DNA of 64,000 bases, taken from assembly GCF_001571325.1 (NCBI RefSeq), contig NZ_BCTO01000022.1, positions 186,001-250,000 of the forward strand. The letters are read 5' to 3'. The stretch comes from Delftia tsuruhatensis NBRC 16741 (lineage in GTDB: Bacteria; Pseudomonadota; Gammaproteobacteria; Burkholderiales; Burkholderiaceae_C). Below the pieces are notes generated by a model. The model saw only the letters and a program-made list of their open reading frames with translations, was not told where the DNA came from and ran no database searches. The translations under genes and the position numbers were made by a program. Shown here one piece after another: positions 43,278-51,887 of this stretch (position 1 is its first letter; each line of letters starts with the position of its first letter).

Positions 43278-44272
43278 ATGAATCGAATCACATCGGGCCG
43301 CAGAGGCTTTATCCGCACGGCGGTATCTTTCGCGGCGCTGGCTGCGGCATCGGCTACATCGGCAGTGCAGGCGCGCGCATTTCCCGCCAAGCCGCTCACG
43401 CTGGTCGTGCCCTTTGCGCCGGGCGGCAACGTGGACATCGTGGCCCGCACGCTGGGCATTCCGCTGGCCCGGCATGCGGGGCAGTCCGTGATCGTGGACA
43501 ACCGTGCGGGCGGCGGTGGTGCCGTGGGCTCGGGCTGGGTGGCGCGCGCCGAGCCGGACGGGCATACGCTGCTGGTGGCCACGCCGGGCCAGTTGGGCAC
43601 CTTGCCCGAGATGATCAAGCTGCCCTACCGCGCCGACAGCTTTGCGCCCATTGCCGTGGTCAGCCGCACGCCCGTGGTCGTGGTGGTGCGCGCCAATGAC
43701 GCGCGCTTCAAGACCGCTGCCGATTTCATCAAGGCGATGAAGGCCGGGATGGCAGCGTGACCGTGGGCCATGCCGGCCCGGGCTCGCCCAATCACCTGGC
43801 TGTGCTGCAGCTGGAAGATGCGGTGAAGGTGCGCGTCAATCCCGTGCCCTACAAGGGATCGGGGCCGGCCCTGGTCGATCTGATCGGCGGGCAGATTGAT
43901 GCCGTGGTGGACCAGATCACCAGCTCCACGCCGCATATCAAGAGCGGCGCCCTGCGCGCGCTGCTCGTGCTGGGGCCGCGCGCCGGGGGCGGGCTGGCCG
44001 ATGTGCCCGACCTGGCCCAGCTGGGCCTGCCGGTGTTCGATGCCACCACCTTCGTGGGTGTGTTCGCGCCCAAGGGCGTGCCCACGGCCAGCGTGGACAG
44101 CCTGTATGGCTGGATCTCCCAGTCTGTGGCCGACCCGGAGTTCAGCCGCCTGATCCGCGAACTGGGCAGCGAGCCCTTCCCGGCCAGCGCGGCCGTGCTG
44201 CAGCGCCTGGTCAGCGAAGAGGCCGCACTGGCGGCGCGGCTGACCCGCCAGGGGCGCCTGCGCGCGGAGTAG
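43278..44272 (+). pseudogene. Frameshifted tripartite tricarboxylate transporter binding protein (TctC/Bug family)
   Basis: Two overlapping frames together give one Bug-family periplasmic binding protein of normal length (about 330 residues). The first part (43278-43760) has a signal peptide and the motifs KPLTLVVPFAPGGNVDIVAR and VDNRAGGGGAVGSGWVA, then runs into a stop after FIKAMKAG. The second part (43757-44272) begins TVGHAGPGSPNHLAVLQLED and continues VPYKGSGPALVDLIGGQIDAVVDQ to the end. The shift lies at about 43743-43748 in the GCCGGG run and is explained by one missing base. It could be a genuine inactivation or a sequencing error. It normally binds a carboxylate for import. Confidence 0.85.
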
Positions 44273-44295
44273 CCACAGGCGGGTTGGAGCACGCT

Positions 44296-45927
44296 TCAGA
44301 ACCCGGCCGCCAGCCCGTCGCGGCGCGGGTCGCTGGCGATCTGGTAGCCCTCCACGGCGGGATCGCCCATGCGCCAGATGAACTGGCCGGCGCCGAAGTC
44401 CTGGTAGGGGTCGTGGATGACCTCCACCTGGTGGCCCAGCGCCTGCAGGCCGGCGATGGTGGACGGGTCCATGCCGCCTTCCACGTTGATGGCCAGGCCT
44501 TCGTTGACGCGCCAGCGCGGCGCATCGCAGGCCGCCTGGGGCGACTGGCGGTAGTCCAGCATGCGCACCACAGTCTGCATGTGGCCCTGGGGCTGCATGT
44601 TGCCGCCCATGACGCCGAAGCTCATCACGGGCTGGCCGTCGCGGGTCAGGAAGGCCGGAATGATGGTGTGGAAGGGGCGCTTGCCCGGGCCCACCAGGTT
44701 GGCGCGGTTGGGGTGCTGGGGGTCGGTGCCGAAGCCGTGGCCGCGGTTTTGCAGGCTGATGCCGAAGGTCGGCTCCACCACGCCCGAGCCAAAGCCCGAG
44801 AAGTTGCTCTGGATGAAGCTGACCATCATGCCGTTCTCGTCGGCTGCCGTCAGGTAGATGGTGCCGCCGCGCACGGGGTTGCCGGCCTTGAAGTCCTGCG
44901 CACGGCGCGGATCGATGAGCCTGGCGCGCGAGGCCAGGTAGGCGTCGTCGAGCATCTGTGCGGGCGTCACCTCCATGTCCGCGTCGGCCACGTAGCGGTA
45001 GATGTCGGCAAAGGCCAGCTTCATGGCCTCGATCTGCAGATGCTGGGAGGCCACGCCATCCACGGGCAGGCTGGCCAGGTCGAAGTTGGACAGAATGCCC
45101 AGCGCAATCTGCGCGGCAATGCCTTGCCCGCCCGGCGGGATCTCGTGCAGCGTGTGGCCGCGGTAGTCCTTGGCCAGCGGCTGCACCCATTGCACCTCGT
45201 GCGCGGCCATGTCGGCCATGCCCAGGCAGCCGCCGTGCTGCTGCACGAACGAGGTCACGGCCCGGGCAATCTCGCCTTCATAGAAGGCCTTGCCGCGCGT
45301 GGCGCCAATGGCGCGCAGGGCGCGCGCTGCGGCGGGAAAGCGGAACAGCTCGCCCACTTCCGGCGCGCGGCCCCGGGGCAGGAAGCTTTCCCTGAACCCC
45401 GGCTGCGATTGCAGCTCGGGCGCGCCTGCGGCCCATTTCTGCTGGACCACGGGCGGCACCAGGTAGCCGCGCTCGGCGATCTCGGCGGCCGGCTCCATCA
45501 GCGCGTCAAAGGGCAGCTTGCCGAAGCGCTCGTGCAGGGCCACCCAGGCGCTGACGGCGCCCGGCACGGTGATGGAGTCCACGCCCCGGCGTGGCGGCTT
45601 GTCCTGGCGACCATAGCGCTGGTGGAAGTACTCGGGCGCCCAGCCCTGCGGTGCGCGGCCGCTGGCGTTGAGCCCGTGCAGCTCCTTGCCATCCCAGAGG
45701 ATGCAGAAGGCGTCCGAGCCCAGGCCGTTGCTCACCGGCTCGACGATGGTCATGGCCGCCGCCGCCGCAATGGCCGCGTCCACCGCGTTGCCGCCTGCCC
45801 ACAGCATGCGCAGGCCGGCCTGCGCCGCCAGCGGGTGGGAGGTGGACACGGCATTGCGCGCGAACACGGGCACCCGCCTGGAGTCGTAGGGATTGCCGGG
45901 AGTGAAGGGAGAGGAAGAGGCGTGCAT
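44296..45927 (-). CDS. Gamma-glutamyltransferase family protein
   Basis: Predicted 543-residue Ntn-hydrolase of the gamma-glutamyltranspeptidase family. AGGNAVDAAIAAAAAMTIVEP and SNGLGSDAF mark the large subunit. The autocleavage site is at the Thr in RGGTIYLTAADENG, which becomes the N-terminal nucleophile of the small subunit; QSNFSGFGSGVVEPTFGI and MGGNMQPQGHMQ follow. No signal peptide is evident, unlike periplasmic E. coli Ggt, so it is probably cytosolic and may act on a gamma-glutamylated intermediate or cephalosporin-like amide. It converges with the broken binding-protein gene and lies 13 bases after another binding-protein gene on the same strand. Confidence 0.9.
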   Translation of the reverse strand: MHASSSPFTPGNPYDSRRVPVFARNAVSTSHPLAAQAGLRMLWAGGNAVDAAIAAAAAMTIVEPVSNGLGSDAFCILWDGKELHGLNASGRAPQGWAPEYFHQRYGRQDKPPRRGVDSITVPGAVSAWVALHERFGKLPFDALMEPAAEIAERGYLVPPVVQQKWAAGAPELQSQPGFRESFLPRGRAPEVGELFRFPAAARALRAIGATRGKAFYEGEIARAVTSFVQQHGGCLGMADMAAHEVQWVQPLAKDYRGHTLHEIPPGGQGIAAQIALGILSNFDLASLPVDGVASQHLQIEAMKLAFADIYRYVADADMEVTPAQMLDDAYLASRARLIDPRRAQDFKAGNPVRGGTIYLTAADENGMMVSFIQSNFSGFGSGVVEPTFGISLQNRGHGFGTDPQHPNRANLVGPGKRPFHTIIPAFLTRDGQPVMSFGVMGGNMQPQGHMQTVVRMLDYRQSPQAACDAPRWRVNEGLAINVEGGMDPSTIAGLQALGHQVEVIHDPYQDFGAGQFIWRMGDPAVEGYQIASDPRRDGLAAGF

Positions 45928-45940
45928 GAAAGAACCTGCC

Positions 45941-46930
45941 TCAGTCGGCGGTGATGCCCATGGTCTTCACGTCGCGGCTCCAGCGCGTCAGCTCGCGGTC
46001 GATCTGCTGCTTGAAGGACTTGGGGTCGCTGGTCTCGGGGTCCAGACCCTGGGCCTCGAACTGGGCCTGCACTTCGGGGCGCTCCATGATCTTGCGCACT
46101 TCCTGGGCCAGCCGCTCGACGATGGCCGGGTCCGTGCCGCCCGTGGTGAACAGGCCGTACCAGGACGTGAAGGCATAGCCTGGCAGGCCGGCCTCGGCGA
46201 CGGTGGGCACGTTGGGCAGGTTCTTGACGCGCTGCTTCGTGGTCACGGCCAGGATGCGGGTCTGGCCGGTCTTGGCCGAGGTGATGGCGGGCGGAATGCC
46301 CGAGAAAATGGCCTGCACCTGGCCGCCCGACACATCGGTGATGGCCGGGCCGTTGCCGCGGTAGGGCACGTGCACCAGGTTCACGCCGGCCTGCTGCGCG
46401 AACAGCGCGCCGGCCAGGTGCAGGGTGGAGCCGTTGCCCGACGATGCGTAGTTGATGCTGCCCGGCGCCTTGCGCGCGGCCTCGATCATTTCCTGCACCG
46501 TCTTGTAGGGCAGGGCGGCGTTCACCAGCAGCGCGTTGCCGGATTCGGCCACCAGGGTGATGGGCTCCAGGTCCTTGCGCGGGTCGAACGACAGCTTCTT
46601 GGCCAGCACGGGCGCCACGGTGTTGCTGCCGATGGAGCCCAGCAGCAGCGTGTAGCCGTTCTTGGGCGCCTTGGCAACCACTTCGCTGGCGATCAGGCCG
46701 CCCGCGCCGCCGCGGTTCTCCACCACCACGCTCTGGCCCAGGCGCTGCTGCAGCTCCTTGGCCAGGATGCGGGCCACGATGTCGTTGGCGCCGCCGGCGG
46801 CAAAGCCCACCATGATCTTCAGCGGCTGCGAGGGCCAGGCATCGGCGGCGGGCGCGGCCCAGCCGGGCGTGGCGCAGGTCAACAGGGCGGCGCAGCAGAC
46901 GAGCAGGCGGCGGGACACGGGTGCAGGCAT
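45941..46930 (-). CDS. Tripartite tricarboxylate transporter binding protein (TctC/Bug family)
   Basis: Predicted 329-residue extracytoplasmic binding protein. The signal peptide ends GWAAPA. WPSQPLKIMVGFAAGGANDIVARILA, VVVENRGGAGGLIASEVVAK, VPYRGNGPAITDVSGGQVQAIF and VPTVAEAGLPGYAFTSWYGLF are standard Bug motifs. The small and large membrane subunits are not nearby, as is usual for these abundant orphan receptors. The start at 46930 begins the signal peptide and is preceded by GGAGAT. Probably co-transcribed with the transferase downstream and regulated by the divergent LysR gene at 47063. Confidence 0.93.
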   Translation of the reverse strand: MPAPVSRRLLVCCAALLTCATPGWAAPAADAWPSQPLKIMVGFAAGGANDIVARILAKELQQRLGQSVVVENRGGAGGLIASEVVAKAPKNGYTLLLGSIGSNTVAPVLAKKLSFDPRKDLEPITLVAESGNALLVNAALPYKTVQEMIEAARKAPGSINYASSGNGSTLHLAGALFAQQAGVNLVHVPYRGNGPAITDVSGGQVQAIFSGIPPAITSAKTGQTRILAVTTKQRVKNLPNVPTVAEAGLPGYAFTSWYGLFTTGGTDPAIVERLAQEVRKIMERPEVQAQFEAQGLDPETSDPKSFKQQIDRELTRWSRDVKTMGITAD

Positions 46931-47062
46931 GGAGATCTCCAGAAATCCGGGAAGTGGGAGGGTGTGATCAGGACGATCGGCTATCGGTTGCCAGCGATTT
47001 TGATGATAGAAACTGTTTGGTGAAAGCTGGAATTTCTTACGAATCTTGAAAGTAAATCTTTT

Positions 47063-47947
47063 ATGCCAAGCCTGCGCATTCTTCGCACTTTCCTCGCCGT
47101 GGCGGCCGAGGGCTCCTTCACTGCGGCAGGCCAGCGCGTGGCGCTGACCCAGGTGGCCGTGGGGCTGCAGATGCGCACGCTGGAAAACGACCTCAAGCGC
47201 AAGCTGTTCGCGCGCCAGGGCAAGCTGGTCACGCTCAACGAGCAGGGCCGGGCGCTGGTGCCCATTGCCACCCAGCTGGTGGCGCTGTACGAGCAGGCCA
47301 AGCACGGCACGCGGGCCGACGCACCGCTGGCCGGCACCGTGCAGTTCGGCTCCATCGTCTCGGCGCTGAGCCAGCTGGTGCGCGCCACGCTGGAGCTCAA
47401 GCGCCACCATCCGGCGGTGGACTTGCATGTGGTCTCGGGCAAGTCCAACCGGCTGATCGCCCAGGTGGAGAACCATGAGCTGGATGCGGCCGTGGTGGTC
47501 TACAACCCGGCCATCAAGCGCCCCTCGCTGGTCTGGACACCGCTGTATGCCGAGCCCATGGTGCTGCTGGCGCCGCGCGCTGCCCGGCCCGCGGCGCCCG
47601 CCGACATGGTGGAGCGCTATCCCTTCATCCGCTTCGACCGCACCGAGCACACGGGCGAGCTGGTGGAGCGCACGCTGCGCCGCCTGCGCGCCAAGCCCCA
47701 GGAGTTCCTGGAGCTCAACTCCATCGAGACCATCGTGGAGCTGGTGCGCGACGGCATGGGCGTGGCCATGCTGCCCAATCTGGCGCGGCATGGCTGGGAG
47801 GGCGACCCGCGCCTGCGCGTGCTGCCCCTTGCCCAGACCGCCGAGAGCCGCCAGATCGCCCTGGTGCAGCTGCGCACGGCGGCGCGCGCCGAGATCATCA
47901 CCGCCGTGGGCCAGCAATTCGTGGCGGCGCTGGCGGCGCCGGCCTGA
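47063..47947 (+). CDS. LysR-type regulator divergent from Bug/transferase operon
   Basis: Predicted 294-residue LysR-type regulator. RILRTFLAVAAEGSFTAAGQRVALTQVAVGLQMRTLENDLKRKLFARQ is the winged helix. VQFGSIVSALSQLVRATL begins the effector domain and ELVRDGMGVAMLPNL lies near its end. The 132-base divergent gap to the Bug gene is A+T-rich and likely holds both promoters. Inducer unknown. Confidence 0.9.
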   Translation: MPSLRILRTFLAVAAEGSFTAAGQRVALTQVAVGLQMRTLENDLKRKLFARQGKLVTLNEQGRALVPIATQLVALYEQAKHGTRADAPLAGTVQFGSIVSALSQLVRATLELKRHHPAVDLHVVSGKSNRLIAQVENHELDAAVVVYNPAIKRPSLVWTPLYAEPMVLLAPRAARPAAPADMVERYPFIRFDRTEHTGELVERTLRRLRAKPQEFLELNSIETIVELVRDGMGVAMLPNLARHGWEGDPRLRVLPLAQTAESRQIALVQLRTAARAEIITAVGQQFVAALAAPA

Positions 47948-47983
47948 GCGCGCCGCTGTGGGTGTTGCGCCGATCCGCGTGTC

Positions 47984-48367
47984 TTAAGTTGCGTATTGCG
48001 CGAGCCCGTGGCCCATGGACCAGTTCTCCTTGTCCACCTCGACCAGGTTGACGAACACGTCCTCGGGCCGCAGGCCGGGGCTTTCGACCAGCAGCTCGGC
48101 GATGCGGCTGAACAGCGCCTTTTTCTGCTCCAGGCTGCGGGTGTTGCTGACCGTGAGCTGCACCAGCACCAGATCGTCGCTGCGCGCCACGCCCAGGTAG
48201 GAGGCGCTGTAGCGGAAGTTGTCGCCGTCATGCTCGGTGATGGTCATGAACTGGTCGTCCTCCGGCACGTTGAAGGTCTCGCGCATGGCGCGGTAGAGGC
48301 TGTCGCAGATGGCCTGGCGGTAGGCGGGGGACTTGCCGGCGCGCATGTTGATCCGGGTCATGGGCAT
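47984..48367 (-). CDS. Tautomerase family protein
   Basis: Predicted 127-residue tautomerase-superfamily protein. After removal of Met1 the N-terminal residue is Pro (MPMTRINMRAGK), the catalytic base of this fold. PEDDQFMTITEHDGDNFRYSASYLGVARSDDLV, RSLEQKKALFSRIAE and PEDVFVNLVEVDKENWSMGHG are conserved in the longer tautomerase_2-type group. AAAGGAG lies nine bases before the start. It is divergent from a LysR gene at 48493. Substrate unknown; an enol/keto intermediate of aromatic or carboxylate breakdown is plausible. Confidence 0.9.
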   Translation of the reverse strand: MPMTRINMRAGKSPAYRQAICDSLYRAMRETFNVPEDDQFMTITEHDGDNFRYSASYLGVARSDDLVLVQLTVSNTRSLEQKKALFSRIAELLVESPGLRPEDVFVNLVEVDKENWSMGHGLAQYAT

Positions 48368-48380
48368 GGTGTGGCTCCTT

Positions 48381-48405
48381 TGCGTTGCGTTGCGTTGAGT
48401 TGAGT
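48381..48405. repeat. Pentanucleotide tandem repeat upstream of the tautomerase gene
   Basis: Five tandem 5-base units, three of TGCGT and two of TGAGT, lie immediately upstream of the ribosome binding site of the tautomerase gene, in the divergent promoter region shared with the LysR gene. Slippage here would change promoter or leader spacing. Confidence 0.7.
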
Positions 48406-48492
48406 TGCTTTGCGTAGTGGGAGCCTCGAAGGTAGGCCGTGCCAGATATTTTGAAAAGCCATGATTGCTGATATCAGTAATAATGGATTGAA

Positions 48493-49350
48493 ATGATTCA
48501 ACGACCTTTGGACCTGGATGCCGTGCAAGGCTTCGTGCACATCGCGGACCTGGGCAGCTTCACGCGCGCGGCCGAAGCCATGCAGACCACGCAGGCCGCC
48601 GTCAGCCTCAAGCTCAAGCGGCTGGAGCAGCGGCTGGGCTGCCGGCTGGTCGAGCGCACGCCGCGCCACGTGCAGCTGTCGGCGCTGGGTGCCGACTTCC
48701 TGCCCCATGCGCGCGAACTGCTGCAGGCCCATGAGCGCGCACTGGCGCTGGCCGTCAGCACGCGCCAGCGGCTGACCATCGGCATCAGCGACCACGTGGC
48801 CGGGCCTGAGCTGCCGGCACTGATCGCCCGCATGAATGCGCAGGACCCGCAGCTGCTGATCGACATCCGCATTGCATCGTCCGGCCCGCTGCTGCAGGGG
48901 TTCGACCGGCGCGAATACGACACGGTGATCGTTCGCACGCATGCCGGGCGTGACGACGGCGAGCTGCTGGCCGAGGAGCCCTTCGGCTGGTTTGCCGCGC
49001 CCGGCTGGCAGCACCGCGCGGGCGAGCCCCTGCCGCTGGCCACGCTGGCCGAGCCCTGCGGCGTGCGCGCCATGGCCGGGCAACTGCTGGATACGGCGCG
49101 CATGCCGTGGACCGAGGTGTTCGTGGGCGGCGGCGTAGCCGCTGTCTCGGCCGCCGTCATGGCGGGGCTGGGCGTGGCCGCGCTGGCGCCGCGCATGCTG
49201 GCCCTGGGCGCCGTGGACGTGGGCCCGCGCCTGGGCCTGCCCACGCTGCCGCGCCTGCCCGTGCTGCTGCACACCCGCGTGCGCGAAGGCCGGCCGCGCG
49301 CGGCGCTGGATGCGCTGGGCGCCGCCTTCAAGTCCGCCGTGCGTGGCTAG
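48493..49350 (+). CDS. LysR-type regulator divergent from tautomerase
   Basis: Predicted 285-residue LysR-type regulator. DLDAVQGFVHIADLGSFTRAAEAMQTTQAAVSLKLKRLEQRLGCRLVERTPRHV is the DNA-binding domain. The effector domain starts LTIGISDHVAGPELPALIARM and contains VGGGVAAVSAAVMAGLGVAAL. It is 125 bases from the divergent tautomerase gene, which it may control. Confidence 0.9.
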   Translation: MIQRPLDLDAVQGFVHIADLGSFTRAAEAMQTTQAAVSLKLKRLEQRLGCRLVERTPRHVQLSALGADFLPHARELLQAHERALALAVSTRQRLTIGISDHVAGPELPALIARMNAQDPQLLIDIRIASSGPLLQGFDRREYDTVIVRTHAGRDDGELLAEEPFGWFAAPGWQHRAGEPLPLATLAEPCGVRAMAGQLLDTARMPWTEVFVGGGVAAVSAAVMAGLGVAALAPRMLALGAVDVGPRLGLPTLPRLPVLLHTRVREGRPRAALDALGAAFKSAVRG

Positions 49351-49761
49351 CAGCCAACAATCGGCCCGGCATGGTGCGCAGCCGCTTGTGCCTGCGTGGC
49401 AACGGGCGATAGACTCGCACCCCTCCCATCCACCCTCACCCTTTCGAGGTGCACCATGCCCCGCCGCACAGCTTCCTGCTGAACGACTTCGTCACACGCT
49501 GATCCTGGCCTTGCCACGGATGTCTTTTGCGTGTGCGCTGCGGTGCGTGGCCTTTTGAGGGCTTGCGGCTGATCGTCCTTTTTGCGGACGGCCCCGACAG
49601 TCCTGCCATCTTCCCCTTCGACAGCCTGCCGGCCCGGCCACCACGGGCCAGGCCGCGCTGTCGCTGCATCCCCTGCATTGCGGCGCCTGGCGTCGTCGTC
49701 GGCTTTTCCCGCTCCACGGCATGTCGCCGTGGGGTGTTGCATCGCTTTTGGAAAGCACGAC
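49351..49761. other. 411-base gene-free leader before the RNA repair cassette
   Basis: No convincing protein gene is visible on either strand; short open frames lack conserved features and good starts. Several inverted repeats occur, including CACC-CTTTCGA-GGTG (near 49435-49452) and GCGA-TAGAC-TCGC (near 49409). The second lies soon after the LysR stop. The segment could contain the promoter plus a structured leader or small RNA, but no known RNA family was recognised. Confidence 0.35.
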
Positions 49762-50616
49762 ATGACCCCATCCATTTCTCCAGGCCCTCGTTTTCTTTCG
49801 AGCATCGAGATCCTCAAGTACCCCCGCACGCCGCACCTGCGCGGCTCGCGCCTGCAGTCCGGTGACCAGGACGACGCCGTGCCCTATGAGCGGCTGGCCG
49901 GCCGGCACATCGTCGTCGAGGAAAAGCTCGACGGCGCCAACGCCGCGCTGAGCTTTGCCGGCGACGGCCAGTTGCTGCTGCAGTCGCGCGGCCACTACCT
50001 GGACAGCGAGCGGCCCGGCGGGCGCGAGCGCCAGTTCAACCTCTTCAAGCAATGGGCCCAGGCCCACGAGGGCGCGCTGCTGTCCCTGCTGGACGACCGC
50101 TACCAGGTGTTCGGCGAGTGGATGTATGCCAAGCACTCGCTGTTCTACGACGCGCTGCCGCACTGGTTCTGCGAGTTCGACATCTGGGACCGCTCGGCGC
50201 AGTGCTTCCTGGACACGCCGCGCCGCCATGCCCTGCTGGCCGGCGTGCCCGTGGTCTCGGTGCCCGTGCTCTACAGCGGGGCGGCGCCCCGGCGCATGCA
50301 GGACCTGCTGGCGCTGCTGGCCCCTTCGCTGGGCCGCAGCGCGCGCTGGCGCCAGGCCTTCGAGCAGGTGGTGGCCCGCCAGAAGCTGGACCTGCCGCTG
50401 TGCTGGCGGCAGACCGACGGCTCCGAGCTGGCCGAAGGCCTCTACCTCAAGGTGGAGGAGGACGGCCAGACCGTGGCGCGCTACAAGTTCGTGCGGCCGG
50501 ACTTCGTGCAGGTCATCCTCGACTCGGGCTCGCACCACAGCGAGCGGCCCATCGTCCCCAACGGGCTGCGCGAAGGCGCAGACATCTTTGCGGCCGATAT
50601 TTCAAAAAGCTGGTGA
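49762..50616 (+). CDS. Rnl2-like RNA ligase
   Basis: Predicted 284-residue ATP-dependent RNA ligase-like nucleotidyltransferase. Motif I is VEEKLDGANAAL, with the adenylated Lys at residue 55. LLQSRGHYLD follows as motif Ia. YQVFGEWMYAKHSLFYD is motif III/IIIa, EGLYLKVEEDG is motif IV and RYKFVRPDF is motif V. These enzymes join 3'-OH and 5'-phosphate RNA ends through an AMP intermediate. It precedes an HD-Pnk gene by 35 bases, so the pair could heal and seal broken RNA. The ATG at 49762 is chosen because the longer upstream frame has no similarity. Confidence 0.85.
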   Translation: MTPSISPGPRFLSSIEILKYPRTPHLRGSRLQSGDQDDAVPYERLAGRHIVVEEKLDGANAALSFAGDGQLLLQSRGHYLDSERPGGRERQFNLFKQWAQAHEGALLSLLDDRYQVFGEWMYAKHSLFYDALPHWFCEFDIWDRSAQCFLDTPRRHALLAGVPVVSVPVLYSGAAPRRMQDLLALLAPSLGRSARWRQAFEQVVARQKLDLPLCWRQTDGSELAEGLYLKVEEDGQTVARYKFVRPDFVQVILDSGSHHSERPIVPNGLREGADIFAADISKSW

Positions 50617-50651
50617 GGCCTGCAGCGCAGACCCATCGCAAGGAGATTGCC

Positions 50652-51797
50652 ATGACGAACTGGAAACAGATCCAGTCCCTGGTGCCGCAGCCCGGCGCCG
50701 ACCCCGACTTCGCGGCCTGCCTGGCCGCCTTCCCCCAGCTGGAGCAGGCCAAAACCACGCCGCAGGACCCCGTCTATCACGGCGAAGGCGATGTCTGGAC
50801 GCACACGCAGATGGTGGTACGCGAGCTGCTGGCCGATCCCGGCCATGCGGCGCTCACCGCCACCGAGCGCGAAACGGTCTTCCTGGCCGCGCTGCTGCAC
50901 GACGTGGCCAAGTGCTCGACCACCGTGGTGGGCGAGGACGGCCGCATCGGCCAACCCGGCCATTCGCGCCGCGGTGCGCTGGATGCGCGGCTCATGCTCT
51001 GGGAAGCCGGCGCGCCCGTGGACCAGCGCGAAGCCATCTGCCGGCTGATCGCCGTGCACCAGGTGCCGTTCTTCGCCTTTGCCGATTCGCGGCGCGGCCA
51101 CTCGCCCGAGTTCATCGTGCGAGAGCTGTCCTGGCAGGTGGACCTGCACCTGCTCACGCTGCTGGCGCGGGCCGACATGCGCGGGCGCACCTGCCCGGAC
51201 ATTGCGTCCGTGCTGGTCAACATCGAGCTGGTGCGCGAGTTCGCGCTGGAGGAGGGCTGCCTGCGCACGCCGCGCCGCTTTGCCTCGGACGAGACGGCGG
51301 TGCGCTACTTCCGCGGCGCGCAGCTGCATCCCGACTATGCGCTGCACGCGCAGGCCGGCTCGCGCGCCATCGTCATGTGCGGCCTGCCGGCCAGCGGCAA
51401 GAACACCTGGGTGGCCGCCCACCATGGCGAACTGCCCGTGGTCTCCTTCGACGATGCGCGTACGGAGCTGGGCCTGCGCCACGGCCAGAACGAGGGCGCT
51501 GCCGCCCACCACGCCGTGGACAAGGCCAAGGCCCTGCTGCGCGCGGGCCGGCCCTTCGTCTGGAATGCCACCCATCTGTCGCGCCAGATGCGCGGCAAGA
51601 CCGTGGACCTGTGCCTGGCCTACGGCGCCCGCGTGGAGCTCGTGCACCTGGAAGCCAGCCGCCCGACCCTGCTGGCCCGCAACCGCGCGCGCGACACCAC
51701 GCTGACCAACGCGGCCCTGCTCGGCCTGCTGCAGCGCTGGGATGTGCCTTTGCCTACCGAGGCGCATGCGCTGTCGTTGGTGGTCAATGAGGGGTAG
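50652..51797 (+). CDS. HD-Pnk-like bifunctional RNA/DNA end-healing enzyme
   Basis: Predicted 381-residue two-domain protein. The N-terminal HD phosphohydrolase domain (about 40-200) has His51, the His83-Asp84 pair in ALLHDVAK and GHSRRGALDARLML, a metal-binding set. The C-terminal kinase domain (about 238-381) has a P-loop GLPASGKNTW starting near residue 244, then VVSFDDARTELG and FVWNATHLSRQMR, as in polynucleotide 5'-kinases. This matches the HD-Pnk architecture reported from Runella: 2',3'-phosphoesterase plus 5'-OH kinase. AAGGAG precedes the ATG. With the ligase gene upstream it would supply all steps to repair an RNA cut that leaves 2',3'-cyclic phosphate and 5'-OH ends. Confidence 0.87.
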   Translation: MTNWKQIQSLVPQPGADPDFAACLAAFPQLEQAKTTPQDPVYHGEGDVWTHTQMVVRELLADPGHAALTATERETVFLAALLHDVAKCSTTVVGEDGRIGQPGHSRRGALDARLMLWEAGAPVDQREAICRLIAVHQVPFFAFADSRRGHSPEFIVRELSWQVDLHLLTLLARADMRGRTCPDIASVLVNIELVREFALEEGCLRTPRRFASDETAVRYFRGAQLHPDYALHAQAGSRAIVMCGLPASGKNTWVAAHHGELPVVSFDDARTELGLRHGQNEGAAAHHAVDKAKALLRAGRPFVWNATHLSRQMRGKTVDLCLAYGARVELVHLEASRPTLLARNRARDTTLTNAALLGLLQRWDVPLPTEAHALSLVVNEG

Positions 51798-51887
51798 GGG
51801 AGGGGCGCCGTGAGAGGGTGGATAGGGCGTGGGAGGCGGCCGCTGGCAGTGCGATACTGCGGCGGATTTCAACCACGGGACCGAACC

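Noticed and set aside
43743-43760. Programmed frameshift or deliberate split gene in the Bug-family receptor
   Set aside because: There is no slippery heptamer or stimulatory stem of the usual kind, and Bug receptors are not known to be frameshift-regulated; a simple one-base loss is more likely.
49390-49455. tRNA-like element ending in a TTTCGAGGTGCACCA stretch
   Set aside because: The T-arm-like hairpin has only four pairs with the wrong loop phase, and no acceptor or D arm can be paired with it; not a credible tRNA.
49500-49600. Sigma-54 promoter before the RNA repair genes (as in rtcR-controlled systems)
   Set aside because: TGGC and TTGC-like pieces occur but never at the required spacing, and no RtcR-like activator gene is nearby.
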